This document shows positions 20,501-27,926 of a DNA stretch of 45,781 bases, in pieces (position 1 is the first letter of the stretch; each line of letters starts with the position of its first letter). The DNA is from Sporichthyaceae bacterium. Its GTDB lineage: Bacteria; Actinomycetota; Actinomycetes; Sporichthyales; Sporichthyaceae. Location of the stretch: contig DATASX010000060.1 of NCBI GenBank assembly GCA_036269075.1, positions 1 to 45,781 on the forward strand, read 5' to 3'. A program made the translations under genes and the position numbers. The notes under the pieces were generated by a model. It saw only the letters and a list, made by a program, of their open reading frames with translations, made no database searches and had not been told where the DNA came from.

Positions 20501-21141
20501 CGGAGTGGGAGAAGGCGGCGCTGCTGGCCTACGAGCGCGAGATGCTCGGGCTCTACGTGTCCGACCACCCCTTGCTGGGCATCGAGGCCGTGCTGGCTGC
20601 CGTGGCCGACTGCCCGATCGCGTCGCTCACCGAGGCTGAGGACCGGGCCGACGGCTCGATGATCGTCGTCGCCGGGCTGGTGACCGGGCTGCAACGCAAG
20701 CTGACGAAGCAGGGCAACGCGTGGGCGATCGCGACCGTGGAGGACCTGGGGGGTGCGATCGAGTGCATGTTCTTCCCGGCGGTCCACTCGCAGGTGGGTC
20801 AGTTGCTGGCCGAGGACACCGTGGTAGCGGTCAAGGGTCGGCTGGACCGGCGGGAGGACGTGCCGCGGATCGTCGCCGCGGAGCTCAGCCTGCCCGACGT
20901 GTCCCGCACGGCCTCGGGTCCGGTCTCGGTCCGGCTGCCCGCCGTACGGTGCACGCCGCCACTGGTCGAACGGCTGCGCGAGGTGCTGGCCAGCCACCCC
21001 GGCACGGTCGAGGTGCACCTGCATCTGGAGGCCAGCGCCCGGACGACCGTGATGCGGCTGGGAAATGGGCCGCGGGTCACGCCGTCCCCGGCCCTGATGG
21101 GCGACCTGAAGGCGTTGCTCGGCTCGTCCTGCCTGGGCTGA
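17590..21141 (+). CDS. dnaE: DnaE, DNA polymerase III alpha subunit
   Basis: 1183-residue replicative C-family polymerase (DnaE1 type). The N-terminal PHP domain starts HLHVHTEYSMLDG and TDHGNVFGAYDF; its metal-binding residues look intact, as in other actinobacterial DnaE1 proteins with PHP proofreading. Catalytic motifs are GPGRGSAAGALIAY, PDIDLDFDERRR (Asp residues near 420) and LKMDFLGLRNLTVLDD (third Asp near 585). The thumb, fingers and tandem HhH regions follow (GANVVAGIVEART). The OB domain is near residues 1010-1090 (IVVAGLVTGLQRKLTKQGNAW). The length matches Mycobacterium DnaE1. It stands alone, 80 bases after rluD, and starts with GTG 17590. Confidence 0.97.
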   Translation: MSTPSGNGRNDSFVHLHVHTEYSMLDGAARLDDLFAGCERMGMPALAMTDHGNVFGAYDFVKKADAAGIKPIVGMEAYLTPGTDRRDRTRVRWADGGEDDVSGSGSYTHMTLLATNTESMHNLFRLSSRASLEGFFYKPRADRELLEKYGRGLIATTGCPSGEIQTWLRIGNYEKARQSAGEFRDIFGVENFFCELMDHGIGIEKRAHDGLMRLAKDLNLPLVATNDLHYAAAEDAAAHEVLLCVQSGKTLADPNRFKFDAQDFYLKSPAEMRALWQDQYGLREACDNTLLIAERCQMSFAARNLMPRFPVPAGETEESWLRKEVERGLAARFDGQVPQTHVDQAAYEVDMIIKMGFPGYFLVTADLVQYAKDNGIRVGPGRGSAAGALIAYAMGITELDPLAHGLIFERFLNPERISMPDIDLDFDERRRADMIRYATATYGEEYVAQIITYGTIKAKAAIKDASRVLGYPFAMGDRITKTMPPAVMGKDIPLSGIFDPDHKRYGEAGEFRSLYESDPDVRKVVDTAKGLEGLKRQWGVHAAGVILSAEPLLDVIPIQRREQDGAIITQFDMGACESLGLLKMDFLGLRNLTVLDDCLFNIALNGGERLVLEKLELTDRKAYELLARGDTLGVFQLDGGPMRSLLRSMVPDSFEDISAVLALYRPGPMGANAHNDYADRKNGRKPVVPIHPELAEPLAEILGDTYGLIVYQEQVMAIAQKLAGYSLGAADLLRRAMGKKKKEILDKEYIPFSGGMRANGYSEAAIKTLWDILVPFSDYAFNKAHTAGYGLVSYWTAYLKANYPAEYMAGLLTSVRDDKDKSALYLNECRRMGIKVLPPDVNSSDANFTPRGTDILFGLSAIRNVGANVVAGIVEARTKEGRFTDFQDFLRKVPAGVCNKKTIESLVKGGAFDSLNHSRRGLMLVHERAIDAIIDVKRNEAIGQDSLFGAFDDSSNADTVDTTFDVSIPEAEWEKAALLAYEREMLGLYVSDHPLLGIEAVLAAVADCPIASLTEAEDRADGSMIVVAGLVTGLQRKLTKQGNAWAIATVEDLGGAIECMFFPAVHSQVGQLLAEDTVVAVKGRLDRREDVPRIVAAELSLPDVSRTASGPVSVRLPAVRCTPPLVERLREVLASHPGTVEVHLHLEASARTTVMRLGNGPRVTPSPALMGDLKALLGSSCLG

Positions 21142-21301
21142 GCAGGGCTCCCACCTGCGGGGAAGATCTCTGCGGCAGTTCGGCGCAGGCCCGGAGTGTC
21201 CGGTGCGCCGGGCTCGTTACTCCTCTGTTCGGATCGACTCGCCCGTCGAGCGGCCAGAAGCCTGCGGCGCGTCTTGGCGTCGCCGATTGCGCGGGGGGAC
21301 A

Positions 21302-21604
21302 GTGGTCAATGTGTTCCCGGTGGTCAGCAAGCCGAATCGCCTCGGCAGCGAACGCGAACGGTCGTTGCCGGTGGTGCCGCAGCGGAAGCTCGACCACCGG
21401 CGAACACCTCAGACGGCCGTGGCGTCCAGACGGATCGGCAGGCCTCGGAGGGCCGGCCGGCTGACCCGTCTGGCGCTGGCCTGCTGCGCGGTCGTGGTGG
21501 TCCTCGCGGCGGCGCTGATGGTCGCGAATCTGGTACCCGTATCCCGGCACGACCATTCGGGTGCCCCGGGCACTTCGTCGCGGGCGTCGACCGTCGCTCG
21601 TTGA
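21302..21604 (+). CDS. Small hypothetical single-pass membrane protein
   Basis: About 100 residues from GTG 21302 (or GTG 21311), near GCGGGGGGACA. A basic, Arg-rich N-terminal half (about 60 residues) precedes one hydrophobic segment (LALACCAVVVVLAAALMVANLV) and a short Ser/Thr/His-rich outer tail. Third positions are mostly G/C, as in real genes here. No family is recognised. It lies between dnaE and the DUF2567-like gene and could be co-transcribed with the latter. The opposite strand is also open, so the call is moderate. Confidence 0.45.
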   Translation: MVNVFPVVSKPNRLGSERERSLPVVPQRKLDHRRTPQTAVASRRIGRPRRAGRLTRLALACCAVVVVLAAALMVANLVPVSRHDHSGAPGTSSRASTVAR

Positions 21605-21672
21605 GCGATGAGGATCTCCCGCGCGCGGGCGTCGCCTCCGTCGGACCGCCCCCGTTGTGGTCAACTAGGCGG

Positions 21673-22374
21673 ATGAGCGACCGAGCGCGCAACCCCGTCG
21701 CCCGGTTGCGCTCCAATCGTGTGCTCCGCGTGTTGTGGAACGCGCTGTTCCCGGGGGCTTTGCTGCTCGGGGTCGCCCCGTACGTGGGCATGCTGTGGGA
21801 GAAGCTCGCGCCGGCCCCGACGTACATCAACCTCGGCGGCTCGATCTACCTCAACAACCAGGACACCGACCAGTTCATCGGCGACGACACGTGGTTCCTG
21901 ACGATCGGTCTGCTGGCCGGTCTGATAGCCGGCGGGCTCGGTTACTGGCGCTACCGACGGGCGCTGCCCGCGATGCTCGGGCTCACCGGCGCCGCGATGC
22001 TCGGCTCACTGATCGCCAAGCATGTCGGCGTCGACTCCGGTCCGCCGCCGATCGCGCTGGCGGCCCTCGGCGCCGCCGACGGGTCGACCGTGCACGCGAT
22101 GATCAACGTCAAGGCGCACGCCGTCCTGCTGGCCTGGCCGGTGGGCGTGCTGCTGTCCTACGTGTGCCTGATCGCGGGCCTCGAACGACCGGCCCGGCCG
22201 GCCGAGGCGGAAGCGGAGGGGGAGGCCGAGCAGTCCGACACCGAGCCCGCCGACGCTCAGGAGCAGCCGTCAGTTGGGGTTGGTGGAGCCGGAGAGGAGC
22301 TCGGTGCCGGGGACGGAGGGGATCCGGTCGAGGATTCCGCGCTCCCGGTGGAGCAGGCGGAGCACCACGCGTAG
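21673..22374 (+). CDS. Membrane protein, DUF2567-like
   Basis: 233 residues from ATG 21673. Four hydrophobic segments are visible (VLWNALFPGALLLGVAPYVG, TWFLTIGLLAGLIAGGLGYW, LPAMLGLTGAAMLGSLIA and AHAVLLAWPVGVLLSYVCLIAGL). The outer loop INLGGSIYLNNQDTDQFIGDDT resembles the actinobacterial DUF2567 family, whose members carry a DG...YL...DTE..IG.D pattern; I place it there tentatively. Function is unknown. The last 35 residues, an Ala/Glu/Gly-rich tail, are encoded opposite the 3' end of the LON-domain gene (105-bp tail-to-tail overlap). They are probably a read-on extension rather than a folded part. Confidence 0.7.
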   Translation: MSDRARNPVARLRSNRVLRVLWNALFPGALLLGVAPYVGMLWEKLAPAPTYINLGGSIYLNNQDTDQFIGDDTWFLTIGLLAGLIAGGLGYWRYRRALPAMLGLTGAAMLGSLIAKHVGVDSGPPPIALAALGAADGSTVHAMINVKAHAVLLAWPVGVLLSYVCLIAGLERPARPAEAEAEGEAEQSDTEPADAQEQPSVGVGGAGEELGAGDGGDPVEDSALPVEQAEHHA

Positions 22375-22938
22375 TCGCTCGGCGGCGTCGTCAGCCTCGA
22401 GCAGGGCCTGCTTGTCGCGCACGTCCAGCAGCATCGCGGCACCCACCAGGTAGGAGAGCACCACCGGGTCGGCCGGCAGCGGGCCGGACATCCGGGGCAC
22501 CTGTCCGGCCACCGCCAGGAGCAGGTCGCGGTAGGCGCCGTAGGCCCGGCCCACTGCGGCGCACAGGGCCGGGGACGCGTCGCCCGGCTCCTCGGGCAAC
22601 CACTCGACCGCGCCCACCAGGTACCGCCCGGAGGCGTCGACCTCGTGCAGCCGGAACCGTCGGGTCCCCGAGGTCACCAGGTCGAAGCGGCCGTCGGGCA
22701 ACGACTCCACGTCGCGGATCCGGGTGGCGCAACCGATCGGATGCAGGGCCGGCGGATCGTCGGCCCCGCTCTCGCGGCCGGCCCGGATGGCTATCACGCC
22801 GAAGACCCCACCGGGGGATCCGTCCGGGGCCAGGTCTGCCACCAACGTGCGGTAGCGGGACTCGAAGACGTGCAGCGGCAGCAGCAACCCGGGAAACAGG
22901 ACCGTCCCCAACGGGAACAGCGGGAGGCGTTCGCGCAC
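22270..22938 (-). CDS. LON N-terminal-domain protein (no protease domain)
   Basis: 222 residues from GTG at 22938-22936. It contains only the LON substrate-binding domain: LPLFPLGTVLFPGLLLPLHVFESRYR at the N-terminus, then VIAIRAGRESG, GCATRIRDVESLPDGRFDLVTSGTRRFRL and the helical C-terminal half. There is no AAA+ ATPase or Ser/Lys protease domain. Stand-alone LON proteins are widespread in actinobacteria and their role is unsettled (possible substrate adaptor). TAGGCT lies seven bases before the GTG on its strand, which fits a leaderless start. It is divergent from hisD, with 115 bases between, and overlaps the DUF2567-like gene at its 3' end. Confidence 0.85.
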   Translation of the reverse strand: MRERLPLFPLGTVLFPGLLLPLHVFESRYRTLVADLAPDGSPGGVFGVIAIRAGRESGADDPPALHPIGCATRIRDVESLPDGRFDLVTSGTRRFRLHEVDASGRYLVGAVEWLPEEPGDASPALCAAVGRAYGAYRDLLLAVAGQVPRMSGPLPADPVVLSYLVGAAMLLDVRDKQALLEADDAAERLRVVLRLLHRERGILDRIPSVPGTELLSGSTNPN

Positions 22939-23041
22939 GCCCCACAGCCTATGGCGGCGCCGACCGCCCGGACATGGCCGCCAAATGCAGTCGGGGGCCC
23001 GACGGTCCGCCTCGCTACCGGTTCGCGAAGCCGCGCGACCG

Positions 23042-23053
23042 TAGAATTGGCTG
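23042..23053 (+). promoter_or_regulatory. hisD -10 box, leaderless-type
   Basis: TAGAAT (23042-23047) followed by six bases and the GTG start at 23054. AGAATTGG (23043-23050) plus three bases then the start codon is repeated exactly before hisI. There is no Shine-Dalgarno sequence, so the transcript likely begins at or next to the start codon. Confidence 0.5.
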
Positions 23054-24379
23054 GTGATCCGAGTTCTCGACCTGCGCGGCCGCCAGATCCGCACGCCCGG
23101 CGACGTACCCCGCGAGCTGCTGCCCCGTGCCGCGGCCGACGTCGAGACGACCCTGGACTCCGTCCGCCCGATCTGTGCCGACGTCCGCGAGCGGGGCGTG
23201 GCCGCACTGCTCGACTATGCGGAGCGCTTCGACGGCGTCCGCCCGGCAAGCACCCGCGTCCCGGCCGAGGTGCTGGAGAAGGCGCTGGTCGATCTCGACC
23301 CGGTCGTGCGGCTGGCGCTGGAGGAGGCCGCGCGCCGAGCCCGCATCGTGCATTCCGCGCAGCGGCACCCGGACGCCGTCGTGGAGGTCGCGCCGGGTGG
23401 GGTGGTCACCGAACGTTGGGTGCCGGTGCGTCGCGTCGGGCTGTACGTGCCCGGAGGTGTCGTTGCGTACCCGTCGAGCGTGGTCATGAACGTCGTGCCC
23501 GCCCAGGTCGCCGGGGTCGAGTCGCTGGCGGTCACCTCGCCGCCGCAGCGCGACAACGACGGCTGGCCGCACCCGGTGGTGCTCGCCGCCTGTGCTCTGC
23601 TCGGCGTCGAGGAGGTCTACGCGGCCGGCGGCGCCCAGGCGGTCGCGATGTTCGCGTACGGCACGGCGGAGTGCGAGCGGGTCGACCTGGTCACCGGCCC
23701 GGGCAACGTCTACGTGGCCGCGGCCAAGCGCCTGTTGAAGGGCGTCATCGGGATCGACGCCGAGGCCGGCCCCACCGAGATCGCGGTGCTGGCCGACGCG
23801 GGCGCGGACCCGGCGTACGTCGCGGCCGACCTGATCTCGCAGGCCGAGCACGACGAGAACGCGGCCGCGATGCTGGTCACCGACTCCGCGGAACTGGTCG
23901 AGGCCGTCCAGGGCGAGGTGGCCAAGCAGCGGGGGGTCTCGCTGAACACGGTCCAGGTCGACTCCGCGCTGGCCAACCAGTCGGCGCTGGTCCTGGTCGA
24001 CGATCTGGTGGCCGGGCTGGCCGTCGTCGACGACTGGGCCGCCGAGCACCTCGAGGTCCTCACTGCCGACGCGGCCGCGGTCGCCCGGCGGGTCCGCAAC
24101 GCCGGCGCGATCTTCGTGGGCCCGTACTCGCCGGTGAGCCTCGGGGATTACCTGGCCGGGTCGAACCACGTGCTGCCGACCGGCGGAACCGCTCGCCACA
24201 CCGGCGGCCTGTCGGTGCACTCCTTCCTGCGCAGCGTGCACATCGTCGAGTACGACAAGCCCGCCCTGACCGAGGTGGCCGGCCACATCGAGGCCCTGGG
24301 CGGAGCCGAGAAGCTTCTCGCGCACGTCAACGCGGTTCGAGTGCGGCTGTCACACCGTGAATCGGCTCGGGAGACCTGA
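23054..24379 (+). CDS. hisD: HisD, histidinol dehydrogenase
   Basis: 441 residues; NAD- and zinc-dependent enzyme that oxidises L-histidinol to L-histidine, the last two steps of the pathway. Signatures include [71 protein letters not shown] (catalytic Glu/His and zinc ligands) and [20 protein letters not shown]. The length is normal. The GTG 23054 start has a -10 box six bases upstream and no ribosome site, suggesting a leaderless mRNA. hisC begins inside its 3' end (23-base overlap), so it opens the his operon. Confidence 0.97.
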   Translation: MIRVLDLRGRQIRTPGDVPRELLPRAAADVETTLDSVRPICADVRERGVAALLDYAERFDGVRPASTRVPAEVLEKALVDLDPVVRLALEEAARRARIVHSAQRHPDAVVEVAPGGVVTERWVPVRRVGLYVPGGVVAYPSSVVMNVVPAQVAGVESLAVTSPPQRDNDGWPHPVVLAACALLGVEEVYAAGGAQAVAMFAYGTAECERVDLVTGPGNVYVAAAKRLLKGVIGIDAEAGPTEIAVLADAGADPAYVAADLISQAEHDENAAAMLVTDSAELVEAVQGEVAKQRGVSLNTVQVDSALANQSALVLVDDLVAGLAVVDDWAAEHLEVLTADAAAVARRVRNAGAIFVGPYSPVSLGDYLAGSNHVLPTGGTARHTGGLSVHSFLRSVHIVEYDKPALTEVAGHIEALGGAEKLLAHVNAVRVRLSHRESARET

Positions 24380-25487
24380 GCCGGTGGAGACCTCCCTGCC
24401 GCTGCGGGACGACCTGCGAGGACGCAGCGCCTACGGGGCGCCCCAGCTGGACGTCGCGGTCCGGCTGAACACGAACGAGAACCCGTACGGGCCCTCGGTC
24501 GCGCTGGCCGCCGACCTGGCGAGCGCCGTCCAGGACCTGGCGCTGACCCTGAACCGGTACCCGGACCGCGACGCCGACGCGTTGCGGGCCGAGCTGGCTG
24601 AGTACCTGGGCCACGATCTGACCAGCCGTCAGATCTGGGCGGCCAACGGGTCGAACGAGATCATCCAGCAGATCCTGATGGCCTTCGGCGGCGCCGGGCG
24701 CAGCGCGCTGGGCTTCGAACCCTCCTACACGATGCACCGACTGATCGCGGTGGCCACCGGGACCGGCTGGGTGAGCGGGTTCCGCGAGGACGACTTCACC
24801 CTCGACCCGGCCCGGGTCGTGGAGCAGGTCGAGCAGCACCGGCCCGACGTGGTGTTCCTGACCTAGCCGAACAACCCCACCGGCACCTCATTGCCGCTGG
24901 CGGTGATCGAGGCGGTCTACGCCGCGGCGCCCGGGATCGTGGTGGTCGACGAGGCCTACGCCGAGTTCGCCCGCGACGGCGTCCCGAGCGCGTTGACCCT
25001 GCTGCCCGGCCGCAAGCGTCTGGTGGTCTCGCGCACTATGTCGAAGGCGTTCGCGATGGCCGGGCTGCGACTGGGCTACCTGGCCGCCGACCCGGAACTG
25101 GTCGACTGCCTGCTGCTGGTCCGGCTGCCCTATCACCTGTCCGAGCTCACCCAGGTCGCCGCCCGCGTCGCGTTGCGGCATCGGATCGACCTGCTGCGCA
25201 CGGTGGCCGCGTTGCGGACCGAGCGCGACCGACTCGTCGACGAACTGCGTGGCGACGGGCTGGTCGTGGTGCCCTCGGACGCCAACTTCGTGCTGTTCGG
25301 GGGGCTCACCGACGCGGCCGCGGTGTGGCAGGCCGTGCTCGACCGTGGCGTGCTGATCCGCGACGTCGGCCTGCCCGGCTGGCTGCGGGTCACCGCGGGC
25401 ACCCCGGCCGAGAACGACGCGTTTCTCGATGCGGTACGGCAGGTGCGCAAGACACAGCCCGGGCTCTTCGCCCAGGAAGGAAACTGA
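24357..25487 (+). pseudogene. hisC: hisC, histidinol-phosphate aminotransferase, interrupted by an in-frame TAG
   Basis: The frame of 377 codons is intact from GTG 24357 to 25487 except for TAG at 24864-24866. The product would convert imidazole-acetol phosphate to histidinol phosphate with PLP. Before the stop lie [41 protein letters not shown] and PDVVFLT; after it [26 protein letters not shown] and [19 protein letters not shown] (PLP lysine). In the family the position after VFLT is usually Ser in SPNNPTG, so one base change (TCG to TAG) explains it. No frameshift or other decay is visible. It may be a sequencing error, a recent null allele or suppressed amber. As read, translation yields a 169-residue fragment without the lysine. 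It overlaps hisD by 23 bases. Confidence 0.85.
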
Positions 25488-25491
25488 CGCC

Positions 25492-26091
25492 ATGTCAGGT
25501 AGGCGCAGGACCGGTCGGGTCGAGCGGGTCACGAAGGAGTCCTCGGTGCTGGTCGAGGTCGACCTCGACGGCACGGGCCGCTTGGAGATCTCCACCGGGA
25601 TCGGCTTCTACGACCACATGCTTTCCCAGTTGGGCAAGCACGGTCTGTTCGACCTGACCGTGAAGACCGAGGGCGACCTGCACATCGACTCGCACCACAC
25701 CGTCGAGGACACCGCGATCGCGCTGGGTACGGCGTTCCGGCAGGCGCTGGGCGACAAGGTCGGCGTGCGCCGGTTCGCGAACTCGTTGGTGCCGTTGGAC
25801 GAGACGCTGGTCCAGGTCGCGCTCGACCTGTCCGGCCGGCCGTACCTGGTGCACTCCGAGCCCGAGGGCCAGGCCCCGATGATCGGTGAGTACGACACCA
25901 CCCTGACCCGCCACGTCTGGGAGTCGTTCGTGAACTCCGCCCAGATCACGTTGCACATCGACGTGCTGCGCGGTCGGATCGCCCACCACATCGCCGAGGC
26001 GCAGTTCAAGGGCGTGGCCCGGGCGCTGCGCGACGCAGTCGCGCTCGACCCGCGCGAGACCGGCATCCCCTCGACCAAGGGCACCCTGTGA
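25492..26091 (+). CDS. hisB: HisB, imidazoleglycerol-phosphate dehydratase
   Basis: 199 residues; ATG 25492 after GGAAGGAA, four bases beyond hisC. It is the stand-alone dehydratase without the phosphatase half found in enterobacterial HisB. It binds manganese: [14 protein letters not shown] and [18 protein letters not shown] are the duplicated His-rich metal motifs, with [12 protein letters not shown] and [22 protein letters not shown] in the second half. It makes imidazole-acetol phosphate, the substrate of HisC. The length is normal. Confidence 0.97.
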   Translation: MSGRRRTGRVERVTKESSVLVEVDLDGTGRLEISTGIGFYDHMLSQLGKHGLFDLTVKTEGDLHIDSHHTVEDTAIALGTAFRQALGDKVGVRRFANSLVPLDETLVQVALDLSGRPYLVHSEPEGQAPMIGEYDTTLTRHVWESFVNSAQITLHIDVLRGRIAHHIAEAQFKGVARALRDAVALDPRETGIPSTKGTL

Positions 26092-26092
26092 T

Positions 26093-26737
26093 GTGGCGCG
26101 CGGGGTGAGCGGGAAACGGGTTGTGGTGCTCGACTACGGGTCGGGCAATCTGCGCTCCGCGCAGCGGGCGTTGGAGCGCGTCGGTGCGCAGGTCACCGTC
26201 ACGGCCGACCGGGCCACGGCGGAGAACGCCGACGGCCTGGTGGTGCCCGGGGTGGGGGCCTACGCGGCCTGCATGGCCGGGTTGCGGAAGGTGGAAGGCC
26301 CGGAGATCGTCGGTCGGCGACTGGCCGGCAGGCGTCCGGTGCTCGGGATCTGCGTGGGCATGCAGGTGCTGTTCGAACGCGGCGTCGAGCACGGGGTGAC
26401 CAGCGAGGGCTGCGCCGAATGGCCCGGGGTGGTCGAACGCCTGCACGCCCCGGTGCTTCCGCACATGGGGTGGAACACCGTCGAGGCTCCGGCGAAGAGC
26501 GTGCTGTTCGAGGGGGTCGCGGGGGAGCGGTTCTACTTCGTGCACTCCTACGCGGCCCGGGAGTGGACGCTGCCGGTGAGCCCGCCGGACGTCCCGCCGA
26601 CGGTGACCTGGGCCCGGCACGGCGAGCCGTTCGTCGCCGCGGTGGAGAACGGGACGCTGTGCGCGACCCAGTTCCACCCGGAGAAGTCCGGAGACGCCGG
26701 CGCGCGCCTGCTGGAGAACTGGCTCCGGACCCTGTGA
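26093..26737 (+). CDS. hisH: HisH, glutaminase subunit of IGP synthase
   Basis: 214-residue class I glutamine amidotransferase that supplies ammonia to His[19 protein letters not shown] opens the domain. The nucleophile Cys lies in [13 protein letters not shown], and the His/Glu pair in [20 protein letters not shown] 26093 is one base after the hisB stop (GTGATGTG); GTG 26105 is also possible because GCGCGGGG precedes it. The partner hisF is 6.2 kb away, across the giant gene. Size is normal. Confidence 0.96.
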   Translation: MARGVSGKRVVVLDYGSGNLRSAQRALERVGAQVTVTADRATAENADGLVVPGVGAYAACMAGLRKVEGPEIVGRRLAGRRPVLGICVGMQVLFERGVEHGVTSEGCAEWPGVVERLHAPVLPHMGWNTVEAPAKSVLFEGVAGERFYFVHSYAAREWTLPVSPPDVPPTVTWARHGEPFVAAVENGTLCATQFHPEKSGDAGARLLENWLRTL

Positions 26738-26753
26738 ACGGCCCGGCGAGGCC

Positions 26754-26775
26754 GAGCTTGCGACGAGTCGACGCC
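26754..26775 (+). repeat. GAGCTTGCGA-type repeat after hisH
   Basis: The sequence GGCCGAGCTTGCGACGAGTC, about 15 bases past the hisH stop, shares the CGAGCTTGCGA core with the elements at 2801 and 4029. The remainder of this 71-base gap holds no clear ribosome site for the next gene. Confidence 0.4.
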
Positions 26776-26808
26776 GGAACTGAAACACAGAACTGACGAT
26801 GCATCAGA

Positions 26809-27135
26809 ATGGCTAAGGAGCGGGCGCAGCGGCGCGCCGAACGCGAACGCGAGATCGCCGCGCGGGCGGCCGACCGCAGCGCACGGGCCGCCCGGGCCGC
26901 TCGCCGGCAGGCACTGATCGGCCGCCTGCGGGGGCTGTTCCCGGCTGGTCGGTCCCGGCCGACCGGGGTGCTGGCCGCGCGCCGCCGGGCTCGCAACCGG
27001 GTGCTCCTTGCCGTTGCGGGCCTGGTCCAGATCGCCGCCTGGTTCCTCGGTCGTAGCTTCGCGATCAGCGCCTTGGTCCTGGTGTTCACGTTGCTCACCG
27101 GGCCGGTGCTCTCCCGGTTGCTGTTCGACCGCTGA
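26809..27135 (+). CDS. Small basic membrane protein in the his operon
   Basis: 108 residues from ATG 26809. The first 65 residues are extremely Arg/Ala-rich and helical ([20 protein letters not shown]), like a nucleic-acid- or membrane-surface-binding arm. Two hydrophobic segments follow ([38 protein letters not shown]). A similarly placed uncharacterised gene between hisH and the priA-type hisA is known to me in other actinobacteria. The function is unknown. It lies 71 bases after hisH and 43 before hisA, so co-transcription is likely. Confidence 0.75.
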   Translation: MAKERAQRRAEREREIAARAADRSARAARAARRQALIGRLRGLFPAGRSRPTGVLAARRRARNRVLLAVAGLVQIAAWFLGRSFAISALVLVFTLLTGPVLSRLLFDR

Positions 27136-27178
27136 ACATGGCGCTGCTCACACCGACCTCTTGGATAACCTCCCTCGC

Positions 27179-27904
27179 ATGCCAGCACATCTGGAGTTGC
27201 TTCCCGCCGTCGACGTCGCCGACGGACAGGCGGTGCGCCTGGTTCAGGGCGCGGCCGGTTCGGAGACCGCCTACGGCGACCCGTTGGCCGCCGCACTGGC
27301 CTGGCAGTCGGCCGGCGCCGAGTGGATCCACCTGGTCGACCTCGACGCCGCCTTCGGCCGCGGCTCCAACCGCGACCTGCTGCACACGGTCGTGGCCAAG
27401 CTCGACGTGAAGGTCGAGATGAGCGGAGGCATCCGCGACGACGAGTCGCTGGAGGCCGCGATGGCCACCGGCTGTGCGCGGGTCAACATCGGCACCGCCG
27501 CGTTGGAGGACCCGGTCTGGTGCGCCTCGGCGATCGCCCGCTGGGGCGACCGGGTGGCGATCGGCCTGGACGTCCGCGGCACCACGTTGTCCGGCCGGGG
27601 TTGGACGCGGGACGGCGGCGAGCTCTACGACGTGCTGGCCCGCCTGGACTCCGAGGGCTGCGCCCGGTACGTCGTCACCGACGTGACCAAGGACGGCACC
27701 CTCCGCGGCCCGAATCTGGACCTGCTGCGCGAGGTCTGCTCCCGCACCGACCGGCCGGTGGTCGCCTCCGGCGGCGTCTCCAGCCTGGACGACATCCGGG
27801 CGATCGCAGCTCTCGTGCCCCTGGGCGTCGAGGGCGCGATCGTCGGCAAGGCGCTGTACGCCGGGGCCTTCACGCTGGAGGAGGCGTTGGCGGCGGTGTC
27901 CTGA
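27179..27904 (+). CDS. priA: PriA-type HisA, bifunctional ProFAR/PRA isomerase
   Basis: 241-residue (beta/alpha)8 barrel. HisA isomerises ProFAR to PRFAR in histidine synthesis. In actinobacteria lacking trpF this enzyme (PriA) also isomerises phosphoribosyl-anthranilate. Visible features are [18 protein letters not shown] with the catalytic Asp, [32 protein letters not shown] (the PriA loop with Arg and Trp used for dual specificity), [14 protein letters not shown] with the second Asp, and [12 protein letters not shown]. No trpF is present in this window. ATG 27179 is chosen at the conserved N-terminus. A 12-bp hairpin overlaps the stop codon. Confidence 0.92.
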   Translation: MPAHLELLPAVDVADGQAVRLVQGAAGSETAYGDPLAAALAWQSAGAEWIHLVDLDAAFGRGSNRDLLHTVVAKLDVKVEMSGGIRDDESLEAAMATGCARVNIGTAALEDPVWCASAIARWGDRVAIGLDVRGTTLSGRGWTRDGGELYDVLARLDSEGCARYVVTDVTKDGTLRGPNLDLLREVCSRTDRPVVASGGVSSLDDIRAIAALVPLGVEGAIVGKALYAGAFTLEEALAAVS

Positions 27905-27918
27905 GCGACACCGCCGCC
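27889..27918 (+). terminator. Hairpin overlapping the hisA stop, shared with the convergent giant gene
   Basis: Twelve-base arms GGCGGCGGTGTC (27889-27900) and GACACCGCCGCC (27907-27918), perfect, with a 6-base loop that contains the hisA TGA. Convergent genes end within 22 bases of each other here, so one hairpin can end both transcripts. There is no U-tract. Confidence 0.6.
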
Positions 27919-27926
27919 GGCCGGCC

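Noticed and set aside
17266-21024. Leftward open frame of about 1250 codons opposite dnaE and rluD
   Set aside because: Antisense of unmistakable dnaE. Its composition (His/Val/Gln/Arg-rich, no motifs) is typical of shadow frames at this GC.
22645-24360. Rightward 571-codon frame over the LON-domain gene and hisD
   Set aside because: Out of frame with hisD and antisense to the LON gene. Arg/Gly-rich, without motifs.
24891-25487. Separate gene starting at TTG 24891 after the hisC stop
   Set aside because: It is in the same frame as the 5' part and continues the aminotransferase fold exactly. TTG 24891 has no ribosome site, and the conserved PNNPTG lies before it.
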